The notes under the pieces were generated by a model, which saw only the letters and a list, made by a program, of their open reading frames with translations, ran no database searches and was not told the origin of the DNA. A program made the translations under genes and the position numbers. 64,000 bases of DNA from Azospirillum isscasi (lineage in GTDB: Bacteria > Pseudomonadota > Alphaproteobacteria > Azospirillales > Azospirillaceae): the NCBI RefSeq assembly GCF_030849505.1, contig NZ_JAUJFI010000001.1:1-64000 (forward strand), given 5' to 3'. The stretch's first letter is position 1. Every line of letters starts with the position of its first letter. Below are positions 46,913 to 55,719 of the stretch, piece after piece.

Positions 46913-47602
46913 ATGGCCCCGGTCGCCACCTCCGTCATCCTCGTCCACGGCGCCTTTGCGGACGGCTCCGCCTGGAGCCGCGTGATTCCTCTTCTCCAGG
47001 CCCAGGGGCTGGAAGCGATCGCCGTCCAGAATCCGCTGACTTCGCTGGAGGAGGATGTGGCCCATGTCCAGCGCGCCATCGACCGCGCGAAGGGGCCGGT
47101 GGTGCTGGTCGGGCATTCCTGGGGCGGGGCGGTCATCACCCAGGCCGGCAACCAGGAGAAGGTGAAGGCGCTGGTCTATGTGGCGGCCTTCGCGCCGGGC
47201 GTCGGGCAGTCGCCGAACGACACGCTGAAGCCCTTCCCGCCCTCGCCCGGCCTGTCGAGCGTGTCCATGGACCGCTCGGGCTATCTTCATTTGCCGGTGG
47301 AAAGCCTGTCGGCGAACTTCGCCCAGGATCTGCCGGCGGCGGAGGCCGCGCTGCTGGCCGCGACGCAGGGGCCGGTCCATGCCGGCTGCTTCCGCACGCG
47401 GGTGACCGCGGCGGCGTGGGAGCACAAGCCGTCCTGGTACATCGTCGCCGGCGAGGACCGGATGCTTCCCCCGGCCTTCCTGAAGGCGACCGCCGAGCGC
47501 ATCGGCGCGCGGACGGTCGAGGTCGGGACCAGCCACATCCCGCACGCCTCCCGGCCCGACGCGGTGGCAGCGGTCATCATCGAGGCCGCGGGCGCCCGCT
47601 GA
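46913..47602 (+). CDS. Alpha/beta hydrolase
   Basis: This is a 229-residue hydrolase of the esterase/salicylate-esterase-like alpha/beta family. It has the oxyanion motif ILVHGAFADGSAW near residue 10, nucleophile Ser69 in VGHSWGGAV, the acid Asp in VAGEDRMLPP, and the His in SHIPHASRPDAV, so the triad is complete. No signal peptide is seen. The substrate is unknown; relatives include small-ester hydrolases and dehalogenase-like enzymes. It is a single gene with GGGAA before the ATG. Confidence 0.9.
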   Translation: MAPVATSVILVHGAFADGSAWSRVIPLLQAQGLEAIAVQNPLTSLEEDVAHVQRAIDRAKGPVVLVGHSWGGAVITQAGNQEKVKALVYVAAFAPGVGQSPNDTLKPFPPSPGLSSVSMDRSGYLHLPVESLSANFAQDLPAAEAALLAATQGPVHAGCFRTRVTAAAWEHKPSWYIVAGEDRMLPPAFLKATAERIGARTVEVGTSHIPHASRPDAVAAVIIEAAGAR

Positions 47603-47652
47603 CGGGTGCCCACCCGCGGCCCCGGGCCATTCCCCGTCACGGAGTCACGGCA

Positions 47653-47841
47653 TCAGCCGACGGCGCAGCAGCAGGCCGGCTCCGGGTCGGAATCGTCGTC
47701 GTTCGCGGGAGCGCCGCCGGCCACGCAGCCGTGAGCGGCGCCGAGGAGCCGGTTGAGATAGTCGTTCCACAGCGATCCGCCGGCCGGAGCCGGCAGGGGT
47801 GGCGACAGCGGCGGCGGCTCCGCGCTCCAGTCGATGGTCAT
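47653..47841 (-). CDS. Small peptide with acidic stretch and Cys-Cys-Cys tail, 62 aa
   Basis: This short gene has GGAGGAG 6 nt before the ATG at 47841 and high GC3. The peptide is MTIDWSAEPPPLSPPLPAPAG, then a helix (SLWNDYLNRLLGAAHGC), then an acidic segment (NDDDSDPEP) and the tail ACCCAVG. It has no signal peptide. It could be a metal-binding or secreted peptide or a precursor of a modified peptide, but no modification enzyme is next to it. Confidence 0.5.
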   Translation of the reverse strand: MTIDWSAEPPPLSPPLPAPAGGSLWNDYLNRLLGAAHGCVAGGAPANDDDSDPEPACCCAVG

Positions 47842-48082
47842 GGGCGTCTCCTCCAAGATGCCGCCCGCCGCACGGCGGACGCTGGCGCTTGATGCGCTCT
47901 ATGCCCGCGACGATAGCGGAAGGCGGCGCCCAATACAGCCTGTACCAATGCCACACCACCTCCGGCATAGATGCGTGGTCGGCTGGTCAGGCCCATCATC
48001 GGCACCCTCAGCTGTGCCGTGACGCCCGTCCGCCTCGCCTGTTGATGGAGCGCAAGGCTGCATCGACAGAGAAAGGCGCGTC

Positions 48083-48907
48083 ATGGCAAACCTGCAGAAC
48101 ATCCTCGGCACCCTTCTGGCGACCGGCATGGGGGGCCACAGCGGCAAGAGCGCCCAGAATCTGGGCTCGATCCTGAACCGGTCCGGCCTGGCCCAATCCG
48201 GGATGGGAAGCGGACCGGCGATGCACGCCCGCGGCGGCATGGGCGTCGGTCCCATGGCCGGGCTGGGCGCGCTGGCCTACCTCGCCTATCGGGCCTATCA
48301 GGAGCGGCAACAGAACCTTCCGCAATCCGGGCAGGCCCCGGACCGGACCGGCCAGCCGGGATCCAGCCCGTGGGGCACCCCGCCGGGCGGCTCGGGCAAC
48401 ACGCCGGGCGGCATTCTGGGCGGCATCCTCGGCGGGGTGGGGGCTGGCGGCGGCGGAACGCTGGGAGAGCGGCTGTCCCAGGTCTTCCAGACGCGCACCG
48501 CTTCCCCATCCGGCGGCGCCCCATCCGACAACGACGACGACAGCGCCTATCCCCCGCTCGCCATGGAGGACCAGCATGCCCTGTTGCTGATCCGGGCCAT
48601 GATCGCCGCCGCCAACGCCGATGGCGAGATCTCCGCGGCGGAGCGCCAGCGCGTCCTGTCCGCCCTGGACGAGGCCGGCGGCGGGCCGGAGGAGCGGCGG
48701 ATCGTGGAGCGGGAGCTGTCCCAGCCCCAATCGCTCGACGCGCTGGTCCGCTCCGTCACCGATCCGGACATGGCCGAACAGGTCTATCTGGCGTCGCTGA
48801 TGGCGGTGGACCGCGACCATGAGGCGGAACGGGCCTATCTCGCCTATCTCGCCACCCGGCTGCGGATCGCCCCCCAGCGGGCCGAGCAGTTGAACCAAGC
48901 CGCATGA
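48083..48907 (+). CDS. DUF533 family (YebE-like) protein
   Basis: This is a 274-residue protein of the DUF533 family, with a TerB-like C-terminal helical domain (about 160-270: QHALLLIRAMIAAANADGEISAAERQRVLSALDEAG, VYLASLMAVDRDHEAERAYLAYLATRL). The N-terminal half is Gly/Ser/Pro-rich with one possible membrane helix (MAGLGALAYLAYRAYQ) and a Gly-rich linker (GGILGGILGGVGAGGGG). Members are inner-membrane-associated proteins of unknown function that are often stress-linked. It is a single gene followed directly by a palindromic repeat. Confidence 0.88.
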   Translation: MANLQNILGTLLATGMGGHSGKSAQNLGSILNRSGLAQSGMGSGPAMHARGGMGVGPMAGLGALAYLAYRAYQERQQNLPQSGQAPDRTGQPGSSPWGTPPGGSGNTPGGILGGILGGVGAGGGGTLGERLSQVFQTRTASPSGGAPSDNDDDSAYPPLAMEDQHALLLIRAMIAAANADGEISAAERQRVLSALDEAGGGPEERRIVERELSQPQSLDALVRSVTDPDMAEQVYLASLMAVDRDHEAERAYLAYLATRLRIAPQRAEQLNQAA

Positions 48908-49030
48908 GAATCCCTCTCCCGTCTCGGGAGAGGGTGCCCGCGCAGCGGGCGGGTGAGGGTAGGATCAAGGATCGAAGCGCTGATTCGCGGCGGTACCCTC
49001 ACCCTCCCACCGCTTCGCGGCGGGCCCCTC
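48908..49030. repeat. Palindromic intergenic repeat element, second copy
   Basis: The left 52 bases (GAATCCCTCTCCCG...GCGGGTGAGGGT) are nearly identical to the left arm of the element at 24481. The right half (ACCCTCACCCTCCCACCGC...) is related, and both copies carry CAAGGATC and GCTTGATT/GCTGATT in the middle. The element overlaps the last base pairs of the DUF2336 gene on the minus strand, supplying its stop codon. Confidence 0.8.
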
Positions 49031-50207
49031 AGGTTCCCGTGCCGCGGACCGGCGCGAAGGGCAGTCCCGCCTGATCCAGCGCCCGGTCGATCACCTCGTC
49101 CGACGCGCCGTCGAACAGTTGCAGCAGCAACTCGTCCACCGCCCAGTCGTTGGTCGGGGTCAGGGCGGCGAACAGGTCGGCCATCACCTCCGCCTGGAAA
49201 TCGTCGCGGCGGTTGTCGCTCCCTTCATAGCCCATGCGCTTGGCGGTGCCGATCGCCACCTGGAAGGGCGGCACCAGGACCGGCGCGACGGATGCCTTCT
49301 TCAGCACCGCCCGCAGCCCCAGCGCCCCGTCGTCCCAGGCCAGCCTGCGGGCGTTCTCCGCCGGGATGCCGGCCTTCGCCCCCAGCCCCGCCGCGAACAG
49401 CGCCATGTCCCCCGCGCACAGCACGCGGAACAGCAGTGCCGCCGTGAAGCGCCCGTTGGCGTGCAGCCAGCGGGCCGCCGCCTCCGCGTCCTCCGCGTTG
49501 CGCAGCGCCGGACGCAGCAGGCGCAGGGTTGCCGACTCGCGCCCGCGGTTGGCCAGCCGGTCCACCAGATCCTTGGACAGGCCATGGGTGTGGGCCAGCG
49601 TGGCGCGCACCGCGTCGGACACGAAGGCGACCAGCCGTTCCACCACGGCCAGCGGCAGGCCGGGGCGGGTCGCCGCGGCCTCGCTGACCATGCGCACCCG
49701 CCCGAAACGGTCCAGCGCCCGGTGCAGCGCCGGCTCGGCCAGTTCCGCGCCGGGGTTGCGCAGCAGGGCGGTCACCACCGCGACGTTCCCGGTCTCCACG
49801 ATGGCCCCGGCCACCCGCGCCGACACGGTGTGGCGGCTGGCGACGGCCATGTGCTTGCCGGCGTCCGGGTCCGCCAGCACGCCGAGCAGAAAGTCGTCGC
49901 CGAGGCTCCCGGCGTCGCGCAGGATCGGGAAGGCCACGCGGGCCACGTCCTTCACCAGCCGCTCCGCCAGTTCCGCCGTCAGCATCGCGTTGTTGCGGAT
50001 CTGCCAAGCCACCGCCTCGCGCACCGCCACCTGGGCGTCGGCGGCGAAGCAATGCATGACCTCCAGGGCCAGCGACCGTTCGGCGTCGGTCAGCCCGCCC
50101 TTCTCCAGATCGCCGGCCAGCTTCCGCATCGTGTCGATGCGGGCCTCCGCCGAGGAGGATTCGAGCAGACGCTCGACATCGCGGATGGACAGGGAGGTGT
50201 CGGTCAT
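49029..50207 (-). CDS. DUF2336 family protein
   Basis: This is a 392-residue alphaproteobacterial protein of the DUF2336 family, all-helical and HEAT-repeat-like: ERLLESSSAEARIDTMRKLAGDL, ALEVMHCFAADAQVAVREAVAWQI, VAFPILRDAGSLGDDFLLGVLADPD, and similar units up to about residue 250. There is no membrane segment. Function is unknown. ATG 50207 gives MTDTSLSIRDVERLL; an open frame upstream is ignored. The C-terminus ends within a repeat element, which may have altered it. Confidence 0.85.
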   Translation of the reverse strand: MTDTSLSIRDVERLLESSSAEARIDTMRKLAGDLEKGGLTDAERSLALEVMHCFAADAQVAVREAVAWQIRNNAMLTAELAERLVKDVARVAFPILRDAGSLGDDFLLGVLADPDAGKHMAVASRHTVSARVAGAIVETGNVAVVTALLRNPGAELAEPALHRALDRFGRVRMVSEAAATRPGLPLAVVERLVAFVSDAVRATLAHTHGLSKDLVDRLANRGRESATLRLLRPALRNAEDAEAAARWLHANGRFTAALLFRVLCAGDMALFAAGLGAKAGIPAENARRLAWDDGALGLRAVLKKASVAPVLVPPFQVAIGTAKRMGYEGSDNRRDDFQAEVMADLFAALTPTNDWAVDELLLQLFDGASDEVIDRALDQAGLPFAPVRGTGT

Positions 50208-50257
50208 GTGCGGTTGCCTGCGGATGGAAGATGCGTAAGGCGGTTCAATCGAGCCAC

Positions 50258-50779
50258 TCAATCGAGGCCCTGGCCGGCGTAGCGGACCATGTCGCCCCAG
50301 ATGCGGTCGAGCCGGCGCAGGGTGCGGTAGGCGGCCTTCAGGTCCGCCGCCTCCGCCTCGTTGCGGACCAGCGCGCCGGCCTGGACCTGCTCCAGCCGGA
50401 ACAGCTCGTCGCGCAGCGTCCGTCCCTTGTCGGTCAGGCGCAGGCGGGCCGTGCGGCGGTCGCGCTGGCTGGCGCCGCGGTCGATGTAGCCGGCCTCCAC
50501 CAGAATCTTCAGGCTGTAGGAGGCGTTGGACCCCAGGTAATAGCCGCGCTCCATCAGGTCGCGGACCGACGGTTCGTCGTCGCCGATCAGCATGACCATC
50601 AGTGCCTGCACCGGCCCGATGTCGTCGATCCCCTGCCTCAGCAGGCCGGCCCGCACGACGTCCAGGAACCGGCGGTGCATCCGCTCGATCAGCCGGGCGA
50701 GCCCGTGATACTCGGCCAGTTCCGCCGCATCCACGGCGTCCGGCTTGGCTTCGGCGCCCGCCCGGCGCTGCGTGTTCAT
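50258..50779 (-). CDS. MarR family regulator, longer type
   Basis: This is a 173-residue winged-helix regulator. The DNA-binding part is GPVQALMVMLIGDDEPSVRDLMERGYYLGSNASYSLKILVEAGYIDRGASQRDRRTARLRLTDKG (about 60-120), flanked by dimer helices. It belongs to the group resembling the rhizobial regulator LdtR, which controls cell-envelope genes. It lies 25 nt downstream of galE on the same strand, so it may belong to envelope regulation, but its targets are unknown. Confidence 0.85.
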   Translation of the reverse strand: MNTQRRAGAEAKPDAVDAAELAEYHGLARLIERMHRRFLDVVRAGLLRQGIDDIGPVQALMVMLIGDDEPSVRDLMERGYYLGSNASYSLKILVEAGYIDRGASQRDRRTARLRLTDKGRTLRDELFRLEQVQAGALVRNEAEAADLKAAYRTLRRLDRIWGDMVRYAGQGLD

Positions 50780-50804
50780 CCTCGTCTCTCCGTCACTCGG
50801 CCCG

Positions 50805-51824
50805 TCATTCGGCGGCCTGCGCCAGGGCCGGACCGCGGTAACCGCCGGGATGGCGGCGGCGCCAGTCCCACGCGCCGCCGATGATGCTGTCCAGGTCGGG
50901 GAAGCGCGGGGTCCAGCCCAGCTCGCTCCGGATGCGCTCCGACGAGGCGATCAGCACCGCCGGGTCACCGGCGCGGCGCGGCCCGACCTTCACCGGCACC
51001 GTCAGGCCGGTGACGCGCTCCGTCGCCTCGATCACCTCGCGGACGCTGTAGCCCTTGCCGTTGCCCAGGTTGAAGCGGACGCTCCGCGTCTCCAGCGCCG
51101 GCAGCACCCGCAGATGCGCGTCGGCGAGGTCGCACACATGGATATAGTCGCGCACGCAGGTGCCGTCGGGCGTCGGGTAGTCGTCGCCGAAGATTTCGAT
51201 GTGCGGCCGCCGGCCGCTCGCCGCGTCCAGCACCAGCGGGATCAGGTGGGTTTCCGGATGATGGTCCTCGCCCAGACGACCGTTCGGGTGCGCGCCCGCC
51301 GCGTTGAAGTAGCGCAGGCAGGCGGAGCGCAGCCCGTGGCAGCGGCCCGCCCAGTGCAGGGCGCGCTCGATGAAGAACTTGGATTCGCCATAGGGGCTGC
51401 CGGGGTCGATGGCCGTCTCCTCGTCGATCGGCAGGCGCTCCGGCGTGCCGAACAGGTTGGCGGTGGAGGAGAAGACCATCTTGCGCACGCCGGCCACGGT
51501 CGCCGCGCGGATCAGGTTCAGCGAGTTGACCGTGTTGCCGTGCAGGTAGAGGTGCGGGTCGCGCATCGACTCGCCGACCAGCGACAGGGCGGCGAAGTGG
51601 AACACCGCGTCGAAACGCCATTCCGCGAAGACGCGGGCCAGCGCGTCGGCGTCGGCAAGGTCGGCCTCCACGAAGGCCGCATCGGACGGCACGGCGGCGC
51701 GGTGCCCCTGGCGCAGGTTGTCGAGCACGACGACCCGGAAGCCGCGGTCGAGCAGTTCGGCCACGCAGTGACTGCCGACATAGCCGGCACCGCCGGTCAC
51801 GAGAACGGTCTGGGGCGTGTTCAT
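50805..51824 (-). CDS. galE: UDP-glucose 4-epimerase
   Basis: This is a 339-residue extended short-chain dehydrogenase that interconverts UDP-glucose and UDP-galactose. The NAD motif is TGGAGYVGSHC, followed by the GalE segment DNLRQGH, SSTANLFG (catalytic Ser), and YGESK (Tyr and Lys), then FNAAGAHPNG and the end motif RRAGDPAVLIASSERIRSELGW. AAGGA lies upstream of ATG 51824. It could feed UDP-galactose to the glycosyltransferases at 57-64 kb, although it points the other way. Confidence 0.94.
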   Translation of the reverse strand: MNTPQTVLVTGGAGYVGSHCVAELLDRGFRVVVLDNLRQGHRAAVPSDAAFVEADLADADALARVFAEWRFDAVFHFAALSLVGESMRDPHLYLHGNTVNSLNLIRAATVAGVRKMVFSSTANLFGTPERLPIDEETAIDPGSPYGESKFFIERALHWAGRCHGLRSACLRYFNAAGAHPNGRLGEDHHPETHLIPLVLDAASGRRPHIEIFGDDYPTPDGTCVRDYIHVCDLADAHLRVLPALETRSVRFNLGNGKGYSVREVIEATERVTGLTVPVKVGPRRAGDPAVLIASSERIRSELGWTPRFPDLDSIIGGAWDWRRRHPGGYRGPALAQAAE

Positions 51825-52299
51825 CGTAAATATTCCTTGGATTTGAGAAATATTCGTCAGTCCAGGCACCCGCCGGCATCAAAGGATCGTACATCCCCTG
51901 GTGGCAAGTGCAAGAGTTCCGCGGCGCAGCATGCCGTCAATTCAGACGGAAGGCCAGTTGACGAAAAAGAGACATGGCGGTCCGGAACAGCTCCCGGCGT
52001 CTTCGGAAAAATGTTTTGAAACAATATTTTACAGCGCTGCAAATACCCCTTTCGACGTTCCTCGGACGGGGTACGGGCTCAAACTTGTCACACGCCGCGC
52101 TGCGGCGGCGGACGTAAGCGGAAATGGCGCGGGCCGAGCTTTCCCGCAACGGGCGGTCTTTATCCGGACTTCGTCTCAAAAGGGATTCAGGCGGCCCGGC
52201 CGCGCCGCAACATTTCGTTAACCATGGAGCCCTTTGCATGACCGGCTTCATGGCCCGGCCCCAAACGTGAAAACGCGGGACGCAAGAAAAGGAACTGGC
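51825..52299. other. Intergenic region, 475 nt, between galE and the type I secretion genes
   Basis: No gene is seen here. The galE leader has a direct repeat AAATATTC at 51828-51835 and 51848-51855, exactly 20 bp apart. An AT-rich patch near 52005-52035 (AAAAATGTTTTGAAACAATATTTTACA) contrasts with the GC-rich surroundings and may mark the promoter of the secretion operon. Both divergent promoters must lie here. Confidence 0.5.
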
Positions 52300-54021
52300 A
52301 TGAGCGGTATGGATCGGACCCTGCTGACCCAAGCCTACCGGAAGATCGGACGCGGCCTGCTGCTGGCCGGCACCCTCACCTTCTTCGTCAACATCCTGAT
52401 GCTGGTGGTGCCGCTCTACACCATGCAGGTCTACGACCGGGTGATGAGCAGCCGCAGCCTGGAGACGCTGACGATGCTCGCGGTGATCTCCGTGGGCGGG
52501 CTGGTCCTGTATGGCGTGCTGGACTTCATCCGGGCGCGCGCCTTCCTGGTCTGCGGGGCGGTGATCGCGCACCGCTTCAACGTGCCGGCGCTCCAGGCGG
52601 CCATCGTGGACGCGCTGGGCGGCGGCACGCGCAACGCCGGCCAGACCATGCGCGACCTGAACGACCTGCGCAACTTCATGACCAGCAACGCCGTGGTGGT
52701 GCCGCTGGACCTGCTGTGGACGCCGATCTTCCTGGTCATCCTGTTCCTTCTGCACCCGATCTACGGCTGGATCGCCGTGGGGTCGGCGCTGCTTCTGCTG
52801 ACCATGAACGCGCTGACCGACGCGCTGACCCGCCGCCCCGTCGCCGAGGCGAACGAAGCATCCGCCAAGGTCTTCGCCGACGTGGCCAGCACCGTCCGCC
52901 ACGCCGAGGCCATCGAGGCCATGGGCATGCTGCCGCCGCTGGCCCGCCGCTGGCAGTTGGCGCAGATCGGCTCCGCCTCGCTCATCGACCGCGGCGTGGT
53001 GGTGTCGCGCGGCATGGCCTCGGCCTCGCGCTCGCTGCGGCTGATCCTCCAGATCGCCACCATTTCCGCGGGTGCGGCCCTGGTCATCCGGAACGAGGCG
53101 TCGCCGGGCAGCATGATCGCCACCGGCATCATCATGGCCCGCCTGCTCCAGCCCTTCGAGCATCTGGTGGAGAACTGGCGCCAGTGGATCGTCGCCCAGA
53201 CCGCCCACAAGCGCATCCGCGAGCTTCTGAACGGCGAGGGCGCGCGGCGCAGCACCATGCCGCTGCCGCGGCCCGACGGGCGCCTGAGCGTGGACCGCGT
53301 CAGCCATGTGCCCAAGGGCCTGCAACGCCCGGTGCTGCGCGGCGTCTCCTTCGCGCTGGAACCGGGGGAGGTGCTGGGCATCATCGGCCCGTCCGGGGCC
53401 GGCAAATCGACGCTGGCCCGCCTGCTGGTCGGCATCTGGGAGCCCACCGCCGGGGGCATCTACCTGGACGGCACCAGCACCTTCCTGTGGGAGCGCGAGA
53501 GCTTCGGCCAGTATGTCGGCTACGTGCCGCAGTCGGTCGCCCTGCTCGACGGCACCATCGGCGAGAACATCGCCCGCATGGCCCAGGCCGACCCGGCGGA
53601 GATTGTGCGCGCCGCCCGGCTGGCCGGCGTCCACGACATGATCGGGCGCCTGCCCTTCGGCTACGACACGCCGGTCGGCGAGAACGCCTTCGCCCTGTCC
53701 GGCGGCCAGCGGCAGCGCATCGCGCTGGCCCGCGCGCTGTTCGGCAAGCCCCGCCTGATCGTGCTGGACGAACCGAACTCCAACCTCGACCACGAGGGCG
53801 AACAGGCGCTGCTGCACGCAATCAACCACGCGCGCCGCGACGGCGCCACCGTCGTGATGGTCGCCCACCGCCCCTCCATCGTGTCGGTCGCCGACAAGCT
53901 GCTGGTCCTGAAGGACGGCATGGTCGAGCATTTCGGCGAGCGCACCGACGTGCTGAAGATGGTCCAGCCCGGCGGCGCCGTGAAGGTGGCCCGGCTGGTC
54001 CGGACGGGAGAATCCGCATGA
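52300..54021 (+). CDS. Type I secretion ABC transporter ATPase/permease (PrtD/LapB-like)
   Basis: This is a 573-residue half-transporter. The membrane domain (about 15-300) has six helices. The ATPase domain has Walker A GPSGAGKST (363-371), the ABC signature LSGGQ (466-470), Walker B LIVLDE (486-491), and the switch HRPS. There is no N-terminal C39 peptidase, placing it with the exporters for RTX proteins and proteases. AAGGAA precedes ATG 52300. It overlaps the membrane fusion gene by 4 nt, and the RTX protein at 56429 is the obvious cargo. The outer-membrane TolC partner is not in the window. Confidence 0.95.
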   Translation: MSGMDRTLLTQAYRKIGRGLLLAGTLTFFVNILMLVVPLYTMQVYDRVMSSRSLETLTMLAVISVGGLVLYGVLDFIRARAFLVCGAVIAHRFNVPALQAAIVDALGGGTRNAGQTMRDLNDLRNFMTSNAVVVPLDLLWTPIFLVILFLLHPIYGWIAVGSALLLLTMNALTDALTRRPVAEANEASAKVFADVASTVRHAEAIEAMGMLPPLARRWQLAQIGSASLIDRGVVVSRGMASASRSLRLILQIATISAGAALVIRNEASPGSMIATGIIMARLLQPFEHLVENWRQWIVAQTAHKRIRELLNGEGARRSTMPLPRPDGRLSVDRVSHVPKGLQRPVLRGVSFALEPGEVLGIIGPSGAGKSTLARLLVGIWEPTAGGIYLDGTSTFLWERESFGQYVGYVPQSVALLDGTIGENIARMAQADPAEIVRAARLAGVHDMIGRLPFGYDTPVGENAFALSGGQRQRIALARALFGKPRLIVLDEPNSNLDHEGEQALLHAINHARRDGATVVMVAHRPSIVSVADKLLVLKDGMVEHFGERTDVLKMVQPGGAVKVARLVRTGESA

Positions 54022-55406
54022 CCGACACGACGATCCCCCAGCCGACGATCCCGAATCCCGCGAACGCGCATTCCCCGCTCACCGCCGGCTGGTCGCCGGT
54101 CATCGACGTGACGCCGCACGAACCCACGCTGCGCGGGACCGCGCTGGCCGGTGCCCTGGCCGTCGCCATCGGCTTCGGCGGCTTCTTCGGCTGGGCCTTC
54201 ACCGCCAGCCTGGACAGCGCGGCCATCGCGCCCGGCACCATCGCGGTGGAAAGCCACCGCAAGACCGTCTCCCACCTGGAGGGCGGCATCCTCAGCGAAC
54301 TGCTGGTCAAGGACGGCGATCTGGTGGTGGCCGGGCAGGTCCTGCTGCGGCTGGACACCACGCAGAGCGGTGCGGTGGTCGCCCAGCTTCACGGCCAGTA
54401 CTGGACCTCGCTGGCGCGGCTGGCCCGGCTGCGCGCCGAACAGACCGACGCGAAGGCCCCCGTCTACGCCGAGGAGCTGGTGACCGCCGCCAAGACCAGC
54501 TCCGTCGCCGCGGAGGCCCTGGCCGCCGAACAGCGCCTGTTCGAATCGCGGCGCGACGCCTACGAAGGGCAGATCTCCATCCAGCGCAAGCGCATCGGGC
54601 AGCTCCGCGACGAGCTGGTGGCGCTGGACGCGCAGCGCGTCGCCGCCAACGACCGGCTGCGCTACACCCAGGACGAGCTGCGGATCGTCGAGACCCTTCT
54701 CGCCAAGGGCTACGAGCGCAAGCCGCGCATGCTGGAGCTTCAGCGCAACGTCGCCGACACCAAGGGCCGGCTGGGCGAGATCCAGGCCGACAAGTCGAAG
54801 GCCGAACAGGGCATCGCCGCGGCGGAGCTGGAGATCATCAACCTCGGCAACAACCGCCGGTCGGAGGTCGGGAACGAGCTTCAGACCATTCAGGCAACCG
54901 TGTCCGACCTGTCGGAACGGCTGCGCAGCGCGGGCGACGTGCTGAAGCGCCAGGAGCTCGTCGCGCCCCAGGCGGGCCGGGTCACCAACCTGCGCTTCTA
55001 CACGCCGGGCGGCGTCATCCCGGCGGGCCAGGGCATCCTCGACATCGTTCCGCAGGACGACGGGCTGATCGTGGAAGCCCGCGTGTCGCCCGCCGACGTG
55101 CAGAACATCGACGTGGGCGGCAGCGCCATGGTGCGGCTGGTCGGCTACCGCCAGCGGCTGGTCCCGCCGGTCCAGGGAAAGGTCCTGACCCTCTCCGCCG
55201 ACCAGTTGGAGGACGAGCGCACCGGCCAGGGCTATTTCATCGCGCGGATCAGCCTGGACGCCGCGGCGCTGAAGGCCCTGCCGAACGTGGACCTGCATCC
55301 CGGCATGCCGACCGAGGTGATGATCCACGGCCACACCCGCAAGGCCATCGAGTATTTCCTGACCCCGCTGACCGACGGCATGAACCGCGCCTTCCGCGAG
55401 AACTGA
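54018..55406 (+). CDS. HlyD family type I secretion membrane fusion protein
   Basis: This is a 462-residue protein with one N-terminal membrane helix (about 40-62), a lipoyl/barrel-sandwich half (VSHLEGGILSELLVKDGDLVVAGQVLLRLD), a long coiled-coil hairpin (about 130-310), and the second lipoyl half plus beta domain (LVAPQAGRVTNLRFYTPGGVIPAGQ). The C-terminal RTX-secretion motif GMPTEVMI is present. It bridges the ABC exporter to the outer-membrane channel. Its ATG overlaps the transporter stop (ATGA). Confidence 0.95.
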   Translation: MTDTTIPQPTIPNPANAHSPLTAGWSPVIDVTPHEPTLRGTALAGALAVAIGFGGFFGWAFTASLDSAAIAPGTIAVESHRKTVSHLEGGILSELLVKDGDLVVAGQVLLRLDTTQSGAVVAQLHGQYWTSLARLARLRAEQTDAKAPVYAEELVTAAKTSSVAAEALAAEQRLFESRRDAYEGQISIQRKRIGQLRDELVALDAQRVAANDRLRYTQDELRIVETLLAKGYERKPRMLELQRNVADTKGRLGEIQADKSKAEQGIAAAELEIINLGNNRRSEVGNELQTIQATVSDLSERLRSAGDVLKRQELVAPQAGRVTNLRFYTPGGVIPAGQGILDIVPQDDGLIVEARVSPADVQNIDVGGSAMVRLVGYRQRLVPPVQGKVLTLSADQLEDERTGQGYFIARISLDAAALKALPNVDLHPGMPTEVMIHGHTRKAIEYFLTPLTDGMNRAFREN

Positions 55407-55503
55407 TCGCGGCAACCGATCACGGCAACCGATCACGGCGGCCCGCAGGATCATTTCGCGCGCTCCCCCGTTGCCCAGCAGGCAGGAATGGGAGCGCGCG
55501 GAC

Positions 55504-55719
55504 ATGACCGCATCGTGGGACCGGAACACCCTGAAGCGCGTCGCCGACGCCATCGGCGACGTGCATCTCTACGACAAGCACCACACCGGCGAATTCGTCG
55601 CCATGCGCCTGCGCGATTCGCTGGCCGACAGTCCCGGCTATGACCGGGCGGCGGTCGAGGACAAGCTGATGGAGCTGGCGCGGGCCGCGCTGGAGGCCGC
55701 GGAGGCCGGAAGGACCTGA
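55504..55719 (+). CDS. Small hypothetical protein, 71 aa
   Basis: This is an unrecognised soluble helical protein (MTASWDRNTLKRVADAIGDVHLYDKHHTGEF, then VEDKLMELARAALEAAEAG). ATG 55504 has GGAG 10 nt upstream. It lies 97 nt after the secretion genes on the same strand and could be part of that operon; a small accessory role is conceivable but not supported by any motif. Confidence 0.55.
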   Translation: MTASWDRNTLKRVADAIGDVHLYDKHHTGEFVAMRLRDSLADSPGYDRAAVEDKLMELARAALEAAEAGRT

